This document shows positions 23,754 to 30,259 of a stretch of DNA of 30,259 nucleotides, piece by piece. The stretch is from M30B66 sp040882555 (lineage in GTDB: Bacteria; Bacteroidota; Bacteroidia; M30B66): positions 1 through 30,259 of the forward strand of contig JBBEBC010000077.1 of NCBI GenBank assembly GCA_040882555.1. Reading direction: 5' to 3'. How positions within the stretch are numbered: the first letter of the stretch is position 1; every line of letters starts with the position of its first letter. Under the pieces are notes generated by a model. That model worked only from the letters and a program-made list of their open reading frames with translations. It was not told where the DNA came from and did not search any database. A program made the position numbers and the translations under genes.

Positions 23754-24359
23754 TTAATTCAGATAATAATTTTCCTGCAGCTGAATTTCCATTTTGCGAG
23801 CCTGCATAAGAACCTTGATTTCATTAATTAACCAAAGTATTCTGTGGTGTTCTGACGCTAGTGAAATGAGCAGTAATTTTTTTTCAGTTGGAAGGGTGAG
23901 TAAAACAGCTGCATCAAAACTATTGAATGGCCTTTCAGAGGAAAGCTTAACAGGTTCACCTTTTTTAAGTTGCAAATATTCAAGCAGTAAAGGTCTAAGT
24001 TTCAAAAGGTCATCTGAACTAGGATTTCCTGTTTCAATTATGCCAACACTTGCTCCTGGATATAGTTTTTCTGGAAATGGATCAATCATAGAATGAAGTT
24101 CAAATAATCCTGTTCCTTCAACAGCAATATCCATTTCTCCTCCTGGATAAACGGAAAAAACTGTTTTTAATTTAACGACTACACCCATATCATTAGGACT
24201 GCTTTTTTCCACAAATGGCAAAACAAACTCTCCATCAGTATCCTGCATGTCTTTGATTAGCTGTTTGTAACGGGGTTCAAAAATATGCAGATAGAACTCT
24301 TCTCCTGGTAAAACAACAATGTTTAACGGGAAAGCTGGTAACAATTTGGTGGTTGGCAT
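23754..24359 (-). CDS. LON peptidase substrate-binding domain-containing protein
   Basis: The 201-residue protein consists almost entirely of the PUA-like LON N-terminal domain. It opens with LLPAFPLNIVVLPGEEFYLHIFEPRYKQLI, the family signature, and continues with a beta-barrel (FVLPFVEK, MGVVVKLKTVF, GGEMDIAVEGTGLFELHSM). It lacks the AAA+ and serine protease domains of Lon, as is normal for the stand-alone group. These proteins are thought to bind protein or RNA substrates and have no agreed function. The gene is divergent from the CNCG hypothetical protein gene, with about 85 bases between the starts. Confidence 0.9.
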   Translation of the reverse strand: MPTTKLLPAFPLNIVVLPGEEFYLHIFEPRYKQLIKDMQDTDGEFVLPFVEKSSPNDMGVVVKLKTVFSVYPGGEMDIAVEGTGLFELHSMIDPFPEKLYPGASVGIIETGNPSSDDLLKLRPLLLEYLQLKKGEPVKLSSERPFNSFDAAVLLTLPTEKKLLLISLASEHHRILWLINEIKVLMQARKMEIQLQENYYLN

Positions 24360-24426
24360 AGCTAAAGAATTTTATACGAACATACAATTAATGCTTTTCA
24401 TTTAAAAAAGTTGAACTCTTGTCAGT

Positions 24427-24434
24427 TATTTTTG
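24427..24434 (+). promoter_or_regulatory. -7 promoter element of the CNCG protein gene
   Basis: TATTTTTG, a full TAnnTTTG match, ends 10 bases before ATG 24445, implying a leader of only a few bases. Confidence 0.5.
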
Positions 24435-24444
24435 TTCACATAGT

Positions 24445-24942
24445 ATGTTGAGATACACCTTTAGTCAGAGTCTAGATTTGGCAAATGCTTTGGAAAAAGC
24501 TTCGGCAGCCCTTGAAACATCAGGGAAATATCAATGGGGGCATATGGGAAGCTGCAATTGCGGTTTTCTCGCCAAAGAAATAACTGGTCGTTCGAGTGAA
24601 GAGCTTCATTCACTATCAATGAGGAAATCAGGAGATTGGAGTGATCAGCTTCGCGATTATTGTCCAAGCAGCGGGCTGCCAATGGACGAAATAATTGAAA
24701 GGATGGAGAAGGCTGGACTTCATGTTACTTCTCTGATTTCATTGGAAAGACTATCAGATGAAAAAATTTTAAGGAGAATTCCCTCTGATAGAAAACCCTT
24801 GAAATATAATTCGGCTAAGGATGCTGCTTTGTATATGCTAACTTGGTCAAAGATGATAAAAGAAGAATTAGTTGATAGAATAGAATTACCTTTGAATTTA
24901 ATAAGTAGCAGCGAGTTTGAGAATAATAAAGTTCTTAGTTGA
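24445..24942 (+). CDS. Conserved hypothetical protein with a GHMGSCNCGFL motif
   Basis: The 165-residue cytoplasmic protein has no signal peptide or membrane span. Its striking feature is YQWGHMGSCNCGFLAKEITG near residues 29-48, with a Cys-x-Cys-Gly and a neighbouring His that could bind a metal or form a redox centre. I recall proteins with this wording in other Bacteroidota, always called hypothetical; I cannot name a domain. A DYCPSSGLPMDEII stretch (about residue 73) adds another Cys, and the rest is helical (MLTWSKMIKEELV). The gene has its own -7 element. hflX follows after about 40 bases, with its own promoter element in between, so a shared role is not implied. Confidence 0.82.
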   Translation: MLRYTFSQSLDLANALEKASAALETSGKYQWGHMGSCNCGFLAKEITGRSSEELHSLSMRKSGDWSDQLRDYCPSSGLPMDEIIERMEKAGLHVTSLISLERLSDEKILRRIPSDRKPLKYNSAKDAALYMLTWSKMIKEELVDRIELPLNLISSSEFENNKVLS

Positions 24943-24960
24943 TTTGAAAAGCTACCTTTT

Positions 24961-24968
24961 TAATTTTG
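24961..24968 (+). promoter_or_regulatory. -7 promoter element of hflX
   Basis: TAATTTTG, a full TAnnTTTG match. Its first three bases are also the in-frame TAA that bounds the hflX reading frame, so coding cannot extend further upstream. Transcription would begin around 24974-24977. Confidence 0.6.
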
Positions 24969-24984
24969 CAACAAAATTCAATTT

Positions 24985-26181
24985 CTGAAATCTAATACCA
25001 ACACCCAAAAGCAAATTGAGCGAGCAGTTCTAGTAGGACTTGTGACTCGTGAACAAAGGGAAGATCTTCTTGACGAATACCTTGACGAGCTAGAGTTCTT
25101 AACTGAAACCGCTGGGGCAATTGCCATCAAGCGATTTACTCAAAAACTCGACAGACCTGACCCAAAGACATTCTTGGGAACTGGCAAACTCGCTGAAATA
25201 GTAACTTTTATCAAGGATAATGAGATTGATATGCTCATTTTTGATGATGAGCTTTCGCCTTCGCAGTTGCGGAATATTGAGAAAATTGCAGGCTGCAAAA
25301 TCATGGACAGAAATAATTTAATTCTGGACATATTTGCTGGAAGAGCAAGGACTTCCCATGCTAAGACGCAAGTCGAGTTAGCACAGTATCAATACTTATT
25401 ACCAAGGTTGACACGTATGTGGACTCACTTGGAAAGACAAAAAGGAGGTATTGGTATGAGAGGTCCAGGTGAAAGTCAAATAGAAACCGATAGGAGAATT
25501 ATTCAAGATAAGATTTCAAGACTTAAGATTCGATTAAAAGACATAGACAAGCAGATGGCGACTCAGCGAAAGAGCAGAGGAGAGCTTGTTAGAGTGGCTT
25601 TGGTAGGATATACCAATGTGGGTAAAAGCACAATAATGAATCTTATTAGTAAGTCGGAAGTATTTGCAGAGAATAAGTTATTTGCTACACTTGACACAAC
25701 CGTTAGAAAAGTAGTATTGGATAGAATCCCTTTTCTCTTATCTGATACAGTTGGTTTTATTAGGAAATTGCCTACTCAATTAATTGAATCTTTCAAATCA
25801 ACTCTCGATGAAGTTCGTGAGGCCGATTTACTGGTTCATGTAGTAGATATATCTCATCCTGCTTTTGAAGAACATATTGCAGCAGTGAATGACACGCTGC
25901 ATGACATCAATTCTTTAGACAAGCCCATCATCATGGTTTTTAATAAGATTGATGCTTTCACCTTTGAGCCCAAGGAAGAGACTGACCTTACACCTGTTAC
26001 AAGGGAAAACTTCAGCCTTGAAGACTGGAAAAAAAGTTGGATGGGAAGACATAATTCACCAGCAGTTTTCATCTCTGCGCAAGACAGAGAGAATATTGAC
26101 ATATTCAGGCAAATACTAACAGAACAGGTGAAATATATTCACATGAAAAGGTATCCAAACTATCTGCCGCCTACTGACTAA
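24985..26181 (+). CDS. hflX: GTPase HflX
   Basis: HflX is a ribosome-splitting GTPase. The N-terminal substrate-binding-like domain is followed by a coiled-coil linker (GMRGPGESQIETDRRIIQDK) and a GTPase domain with GYTNVGKST, DTVGFIRKLP and VFNKIDAF. The frame is open from 24964, just after an in-frame TAA at 24961, but contains no ATG, GTG or TTG before 25042. The conserved first strand (QIERAVLVGLVTREQREDLL) begins before that GTG, so starting at 25042 would cut through the fold. I annotate CTG 24985 (398 residues), with ATT 24976 as an alternative. The conventional fallback is GTG 25042 (379 residues). The stop overlaps the Xaa-Pro aminopeptidase stop by 4 bases on the opposite strand. 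Confidence 0.93.
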   Translation: MKSNTNTQKQIERAVLVGLVTREQREDLLDEYLDELEFLTETAGAIAIKRFTQKLDRPDPKTFLGTGKLAEIVTFIKDNEIDMLIFDDELSPSQLRNIEKIAGCKIMDRNNLILDIFAGRARTSHAKTQVELAQYQYLLPRLTRMWTHLERQKGGIGMRGPGESQIETDRRIIQDKISRLKIRLKDIDKQMATQRKSRGELVRVALVGYTNVGKSTIMNLISKSEVFAENKLFATLDTTVRKVVLDRIPFLLSDTVGFIRKLPTQLIESFKSTLDEVREADLLVHVVDISHPAFEEHIAAVNDTLHDINSLDKPIIMVFNKIDAFTFEPKEETDLTPVTRENFSLEDWKKSWMGRHNSPAVFISAQDRENIDIFRQILTEQVKYIHMKRYPNYLPPTD

Positions 26182-27634
26182 GCATTAATTCGTGCATTCA
26201 TGTGTTCCTCAATTTCTTCTGCTTCAAGAGGAATACTAGCCATTAAATCAATATTGCCATCTGAGGTAAGAACTACATCGTTTTCTAATCTAATGCCTAT
26301 TCGCTCTTCTGGAATATAGATTCCGGGCTCACACGTAAACGCCATTCCTTCTTCCATCCTCGCGTAGCGGAAACCAACATCATGCACATCAATACCAATA
26401 TAATGTGAAGTGCCATGCATAAAATACTTCTTATAAAGAGGTGAATCAGGGTTTTGAGCTTTAACCGCTGCGGCATCAAGAAGCCCCAACTTAATCAATT
26501 GTTCTTCCATTGCTTGACCAACTTCCTTATTATAATCGTCGAAAAGAGTTCCAGGTCTAAGCATGGACTTAGCATACTTCATCACATTTAGAACTGCATC
26601 ATAAACAGCTCTCTGTCTAGGAGAAAACCTTCCATTTACAGGAATGGTACGTGTTAAATCAGACATGTAATTGGCATATTCAGAACCAAAATCCATTAGT
26701 ATCAAATCGCCATCTTTACATATGCTATTATTCTCAACATAGTGCAAAACACAAGCAGCTTCTCCAGAGGCAATAATTGGGCTATACGCGTGTCCAGTAG
26801 CTCTGTTTCTCAAAAATTCATGCGTTATTTCAGCTTCAATTTCATTCTCATAAACTCCAGGCTTCACAAATTNNNNNNNNNNNNNNNNNNNNNNNNNNNN
26901 NNNNNNNNNNNNNNNNNNNNNNNNNNNNNNNNNNNNNNNNNNNNNNNNNNNNNNNNNNNNNNNNNNNNNNNNTCATGCGTTATTTCAGCTTCAATTTCAT
27001 TCTCATAAACTCCAGGCTTCACAAATTTCATAACTCTTCTGAAGGCTTTTTCAGTTATAGAACAAGCATGGCGCATAGCTTCTATCTCAATCGGCGATTT
27101 TATGGAGCGCAATTGGTGCATAATCGGAGCCGACCTTTCAATCTTATGTAAAGGATATTTTGACTTCACATCGCTTGCAAAACGCATTTCTAAATAAGGC
27201 ACTGAAGTACTCGCCCGATCATGATCATTCATGTTTAGGTAAATATTTTCGGCATATGACATCAATACATGAAAAGTGCTGTCAAAGCTATCGGCCCACA
27301 TAATATTTTCAATTCCAGAAGCATCTTTGCCTTCTTCTTTGGTGTATTTGTGACCTTCCCAAACAGCAATATGCTCATTTGTTTTTCTAAGGAACAAAAC
27401 TTCTCTTTGCTTTGGATTTGGGCAATCTGGATAGAGAAGCAAAATGGTTTGCTCTTGGTCTATTCCAGTTAAATAGTATAAGTCAGGGTTTTGACGCCAA
27501 GTGTACAAAGCATCAGCACTTCTAGGCATTTCATCGTTAGAAACAAAAACTGCTATGCTGTTAGGTTTCATTTTGGCAATAAACCTTGCCCTGTTTTCGA
27601 TGAATAGTTTTTTATCTAAGGCTTGATATTTCAT
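26178..27634 (-). CDS. Xaa-Pro aminopeptidase, M24B family (interrupted only by a scaffold gap)
   Basis: Removes N-terminal residues preceding proline. The N-terminal AMP_N domain (about 1-180; PNSIAVFVSNDEMPRSADAL, WRQNPDLYYLTG) is joined to the pita-bread M24 domain. Metal ligands are the Asp in LILMDFGSEY, the Asp in SDLTRT, the His in HGTSHYIG and the Glu residues in CEPGIY and RLENDV. The coding sequence runs into 100 N at 26873-26972. The 55 bases on each side of the gap are identical; removing the gap and one copy (155 bases) restores a single frame of 434 codons including the stop, 433 residues, normal for the family. The gene is therefore judged intact. No TAnnTTTG element is seen upstream of ATG 27634. 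Confidence 0.92.
26818..27027. other. Scaffold gap (100 N) with identical 55-bp contig ends
   Basis: Bases 26818-26872 and 26973-27027 are the same 55-base sequence, flanking exactly 100 N. This is the pattern of two contigs that actually overlap but were joined with a fixed-size gap. It is not a biological repeat. Confidence 0.95.
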
Positions 27635-27760
27635 ATGATTGATGAATGAAATTGAAATGAGGTATAGTAGCTTTATCCTGTTTGATTAATTGATTCAAGA
27701 TAGTTAACTCATTGAACTTTTGCTAAAATACCATAAAAACAGGGAAGTTAAAAAATGAAG

Positions 27761-28162
27761 CTAAATCTTGTCTTGACAAAGTTCAACGAGTAATCCGCCA
27801 GTAGATTTAGGATGAATAAAGCAGATTAGCTTATTGTCAGCTCCTTCTTTTGGAACATCGTTCAATAATTCAAAGCCAGCTTCATTAAGCCGCTTCATTT
27901 CAAAGAGAATATCACTAACGGAAATAGCTACATGGTGAAAGCCCTGCCCTCGTTTGGAAATAAACTTGCCGATAGTTCCTTCCTCAGAATGACTCTTGAG
28001 TAATTCAATTTTGCTTTCTCCTAAATTAAAAAAAAGAGTTGTTACGCCTTCAGATTGAACATCTTCTTGCTTATAAGGAGCTTTTCCTAAAAGGAGTTCA
28101 AACAAGCGCGAAGATGCATCAAGATCGGAAACGGCAATGCCTAAATGCTCGATTTTATTCAT
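27761..28162 (-). CDS. mce: Methylmalonyl-CoA epimerase
   Basis: Converts (S)- to (R)-methylmalonyl-CoA in the cytoplasm, linking propionyl-CoA and succinyl-CoA. The 133-residue protein is a single VOC/glyoxalase fold with MNKIEHLGIAVSDLDAS (metal His6), the mid-protein GQGFHHVAISVSD (second His) and the C-terminal LLVELCQ (Glu ligand), at the usual length. I use ATG 28162; a longer frame to 28198 would add an unconserved 12-residue peptide. The TACTTTTA element on the minus strand at 28167-28174 differs from TAnnTTTG in one base and fits the shorter start. No mutase or carboxylase gene is adjacent. Divergent from the exonuclease gene. Confidence 0.93.
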   Translation of the reverse strand: MNKIEHLGIAVSDLDASSRLFELLLGKAPYKQEDVQSEGVTTLFFNLGESKIELLKSHSEEGTIGKFISKRGQGFHHVAISVSDILFEMKRLNEAGFELLNDVPKEGADNKLICFIHPKSTGGLLVELCQDKI

Positions 28163-28207
28163 TTTGTAAAAGTATGATATTGAATCGTTGTTCGGCAAAA
28201 AGCATCG

Positions 28208-28215
28208 TAAATTCG
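28208..28215 (+). promoter_or_regulatory. Weak -7 element of the exonuclease gene
   Basis: TAAATTCG, one mismatch to TAnnTTTG, ends 6 bases before ATG 28222. If used, the transcript would be leaderless or nearly so. Confidence 0.35.
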
Positions 28216-28221
28216 CATGAT

Positions 28222-29241
28222 ATGTCGGGACGAAAAAAGGACTTGCTTCAATTTACTGATGGTGGAATTTATTGCCCTCAGGCTGATGTTTATTTGGACC
28301 CACGCAGGAAAGTTAAAAAGGCACTCATTTCTCATGCGCATAGCGACCATGCGCGTTATGGCTGTGAATCTTATCTGTCATCAAAAGAATCCGAAACAGC
28401 ATTAAGGTTGAGACTTGGCAAGTCAATAAATTTAAGCACAGTCAATTACAATGAAGAGATACATATTAATGGTGTTAAATTTAGTTTTTACCCAGCAGGT
28501 CATATTATTGGATCTTCTCAGATAAGGGTTGAATACAAAGGAGAAGTGTGGGTTTATTCAGGCGATTATAAATTAGAGAATGATGGCTTTAGCACTCCAT
28601 TTGAAAGCGTTAAGTGTCATACGTTTATTACAGAATCAACTTTCGGATTGCCTGTCTATCGCTGGAAACCACAAGATGAGGTATTTAGTGAAATGAATTC
28701 TTGGTGGAAATCCAATTCTGAACAAGGCATCTGCACTGTGATTGTTGCTTATTCATTAGGAAAAGCTCAGCGAATATTAAAGCATCTAGATAAATCTATT
28801 GGTCAAGTATTTACGCATTCAGCAATTACTGCCATGCATTCGGCCTTAAGAGATTCAGGTTTTGATTTGCCACCTACGGTGGGAATATCAGAGAAGAAAA
28901 TATCTGACTATGATGTTCAAGGTGGATTAATTCTTGTTCCACCCGCCGCCACCTCGGCCGCATGGCTTAGAAAGCATGAACCCTACGCTACTGGGATTGC
29001 TTCAGGTTGGATGGGAATTCGAGGAAGCAGAAGAAGAATGTCGGTCGATCGGGGTTTTGTCTTATCGGATCATGCTGATTGGCCTTCGCTTAACAGGGCT
29101 GTTAAAGATTCAGGCGCTGAACGAGTCATTGTGACACATGGATACAAGTCAGCATTTTCAAAATGGCTAAGGGAACTCGGTTATGATTCTGAAGCCTCCT
29201 CTAGTGACTATTATTCCTCAGCTGAAACAGAAGATCAGTAA
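28222..29241 (+). CDS. Ligase-associated DNA exonuclease (metallo-beta-lactamase/beta-CASP fold)
   Basis: The 339-residue protein begins MSGRKKDLLQFTDGGIYCPQ. It has the metallo-beta-lactamase motifs HAHSDHAR, AGHIIGSSQI and SGDYKLE, then the beta-CASP-type LSDHADW and VTHGYKS. This matches the family annotated as DNA-ligase-associated exonuclease, related to mRNA 3'-processing factors and Artemis/SNM1-type nucleases. In other bacteria it is usually encoded beside an ATP-dependent DNA ligase and a DEXH helicase, thought to form a repair module. Here neither partner is present: MarR follows downstream. The reading frame is open upstream to 28039, but that part is antisense to mce, so I chose ATG 28222, the first codon of the conserved protein. 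Confidence 0.9.
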   Translation: MSGRKKDLLQFTDGGIYCPQADVYLDPRRKVKKALISHAHSDHARYGCESYLSSKESETALRLRLGKSINLSTVNYNEEIHINGVKFSFYPAGHIIGSSQIRVEYKGEVWVYSGDYKLENDGFSTPFESVKCHTFITESTFGLPVYRWKPQDEVFSEMNSWWKSNSEQGICTVIVAYSLGKAQRILKHLDKSIGQVFTHSAITAMHSALRDSGFDLPPTVGISEKKISDYDVQGGLILVPPAATSAAWLRKHEPYATGIASGWMGIRGSRRRMSVDRGFVLSDHADWPSLNRAVKDSGAERVIVTHGYKSAFSKWLRELGYDSEASSSDYYSSAETEDQ

Positions 29242-29255
29242 ATTATTTAACTGAT
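29234..29255 (+). terminator. Possible stem-loop across the exonuclease stop codon
   Basis: ATCAGTAAA pairs with TTTA-A-CTGAT (9 bp, one bulged A, loop TTA) across the TAA at 29239-29241. No T-run follows, so termination is uncertain. Confidence 0.3.
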
Positions 29256-29272
29256 AATCAGATGGATATAAA

Positions 29273-29321
29273 ATACATTTGATATATATGTCGATACATT
29301 TAATGTTATTACATAAATTTG
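29273..29321 (+). promoter_or_regulatory. marR promoter: paired ATACATTT repeats and TAAATTTG -7 element
   Basis: TAAATTTG (29314-29321) is a full -7 match and its G is 8 bases before ATG 29329, so the marR mRNA is probably leaderless or nearly so. Upstream, ATACATTT occurs at 29273-29280 and 29294-29301, exactly 21 bases apart (two helical turns), with an AT-only palindromic stretch between. Because MarR proteins commonly repress their own operon, these may be operator half-sites; this is inference. Confidence 0.45.
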
Positions 29322-29328
29322 CTCCGTT

Positions 29329-29790
29329 ATGGGAATAGAAAACGATATTAAACAGAGAAAATTTAAGTCAGAGCACCAGAAGGCTGGAATCAACCTTATG
29401 TTCACTGTTAGGGAAATGGAGCACAAACATTTTCAGATATTAAAGAAATTTGGCGTAACCCCTCCGCAGTTCAATATTTTAAGAATTCTCAGAGGTCAGT
29501 ATCCAAAGGCTACGACAGTTAACGATCTTATTGATAGAATGATTGATAAAGCCTCAAACGCATCTCGCATTGTCGAAAAGTTAAGGGCAAAAGCAATGGT
29601 TGAAAGAAAGACAAGTGAGTTAGATCGCAGAGCTGTTGATGTTGCGATTACTCAAAAGGGTCTTGAACTTCTAAGGCAAATTGATGTTATAGAACAAGAG
29701 TTTTATTTTGGTCTTGAGTTTTTAACTGTAGAGGAAGCAAATCAGCTTAACGCCCTGTTAGACAAAGGTAGAGGTTCAGAAATAAAGTAA
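29329..29790 (+). CDS. MarR-family transcriptional regulator
   Basis: The 153-residue winged-helix protein has flanking dimerisation helices and a DNA-binding core. That core includes VTPPQFNILRILRGQYPKAT, the recognition-helix region DKASNASRIVEKLRAK, and the wing VERKTSELDRRAVDVAITQ, whose DRR is the hallmark of the family. It binds palindromic DNA and is usually released by small ligands or oxidants. Paired repeats in its promoter are candidate operators. The YceI-family gene follows after 22 bases on the same strand, so it is the likely co-regulated target. The ligand is unknown. Confidence 0.93.
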   Translation: MGIENDIKQRKFKSEHQKAGINLMFTVREMEHKHFQILKKFGVTPPQFNILRILRGQYPKATTVNDLIDRMIDKASNASRIVEKLRAKAMVERKTSELDRRAVDVAITQKGLELLRQIDVIEQEFYFGLEFLTVEEANQLNALLDKGRGSEIK

Positions 29791-29812
29791 ATTTTAACCC
29801 AATATAATAATC

Positions 29813-30259
29813 ATGAAAAACAAATTTTTTTATTTATCGATTGCTGCTACATCTTTCTTCTTTGCTTGCTCAGGCGGAGGTTCAAAAGTTGAAGAAGGTG
29901 GAGATGCTGCTATTGCAGGTGCTGAGGCAAAGAACTAAACAATAGACAACAGTGCTTCTACAGTTGCCTGGGTGGCAAAAAAAGTTACAGGAGAACACAA
30001 TGGTGTAGTTGCTATTAAAAGTGGAGACCTTAAAGTTGAGAATGGGAGTATTGCTGCAGGTAATTTTTTTCTTGACATGAAAACAATCACTATTTTAGAC
30101 TTACCAGCTGACGATGAGTACAATGCGAAATTAACAGGTCATTTAATGTCTGAAGATTTCTTTAATGTAGAAGCATCACCAGAATCAATGTTTGAAATTG
30201 TTTCTTTTAGTACACGACAAAAACACATAAACACTTAACTGTTAATAAGTTAAGCCACT
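29813..30259 (+). pseudogene. YceI-family lipoprotein, damaged (nonsense codon plus frameshift, 3' end outside window)
   Basis: From ATG 29813 the frame encodes a lipoprotein signal with lipobox SFFFAC (Cys19) and a Gly/Glu-rich linker, then hits TAA at 29936-29938. In the same frame the YceI domain continues at once: TIDNSASTVAWVAKKVTGEH, then NGSIAAGNFFLDMKTI and YNAKLTGHLMSEDFF. In the family the position of the stop is usually a Tyr (YxID), so TAC or TAT to TAA is the simplest change. The frame stops again at 30236, but in another frame from about 30211 the sequence encodes THKHLTVNKLSH, resembling the conserved TGNLTVNGVSH strand, so a frameshift is likely too. YceI proteins bind polyisoprenoids in a lipocalin-like barrel. 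Either the gene is decaying or the contig edge contains errors. Confidence 0.7.

Noticed and set aside
26742..27008. Plus-strand reading frame across the N gap
   Set aside because: It is a shadow of the Xaa-Pro aminopeptidase gene and contains 34 undefined codons.
26818..27027. Direct repeat of 55 bp as a mobile-element target duplication
   Set aside because: Exactly 100 N between the copies and frame restoration on collapse point to a scaffolding artefact.
28039..28221. Sixty-one extra N-terminal codons in the exonuclease frame
   Set aside because: They are antisense to the well-supported mce gene, and family similarity begins at the ATG at 28222.
30234..30254. Inverted repeat CTTAACT-N7-AGTTAAG as the end of an insertion sequence
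   Set aside because: The region can be read, out of frame, as YceI-like coding sequence, so a 7-bp AT-rich repeat is not enough to claim a mobile element.

Overview
The window looks like a draft-genome contig from a member of the Bacteroidota, most likely a flavobacterial or cryomorph-like marine or freshwater lineage. It is AT-rich. Three of its products carry C-terminal sorting domains of the type IX secretion system (T9SS), and there is a TonB-dependent receptor with a carboxypeptidase-regulatory-like N-domain. The TAnnTTTG -7 promoter element recurs in front of genes on both strands, and clear Shine-Dalgarno sequences are almost absent. Most of the content is housekeeping or conserved in the phylum. 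The signs of draft quality are a 100-N gap at 26873-26972 with duplicated flanks, and a degenerate right edge.

Layout, left part (1-14 kb). A 5'-truncated secreted subtilase with a T9SS type A tail and a PP1-like phosphatase converge on ychF. Next comes an accessory-looking island (about 3970-5380): a GC-rich palindromic and alternating purine-pyrimidine element, then two genes I cannot assign. A sigma-54-activator-type response regulator without a DNA-binding domain faces a TonB-dependent receptor. Then come a DUF952 protein, mqnD (futalosine route to menaquinone), a T9SS type A protein and valS. valS contains a perfect 24-nt palindrome.

Middle part (14-24 kb). A DUF1573 protein, an aspartate-type aminotransferase and a PfkB sugar kinase lie on the plus strand. 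They converge on tpx (thiol peroxidase). After that come two unrelated-looking M1 metallopeptidases with signal peptides, separated by a T9SS type B protein with a choice-of-anchor L domain. rpmB (L28) and a LON-substrate-binding-domain protein follow.

Right part (24-30 kb). A conserved hypothetical protein with a CNCG motif and hflX run rightward. hflX has no ATG, GTG or TTG codon early enough to cover its conserved N-terminus. A Xaa-Pro aminopeptidase gene is interrupted only by the scaffold gap and reads through in frame once the 55-bp duplication is collapsed. Methylmalonyl-CoA epimerase, a DNA-ligase-associated exonuclease without its ligase neighbour, a MarR regulator with a nearly leaderless promoter, and a damaged YceI-family lipoprotein gene complete the window.

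I see no rRNA or tRNA genes, CRISPR array, transposase, phage genes or complete defence system. No gene-free stretch exceeds about 300 bases; the longest are 3940-4192 and 14124-14386. The best candidates for something undescribed are the two unassigned genes at 4193-5347, the response regulator without a DNA-binding domain, and the CNCG protein.
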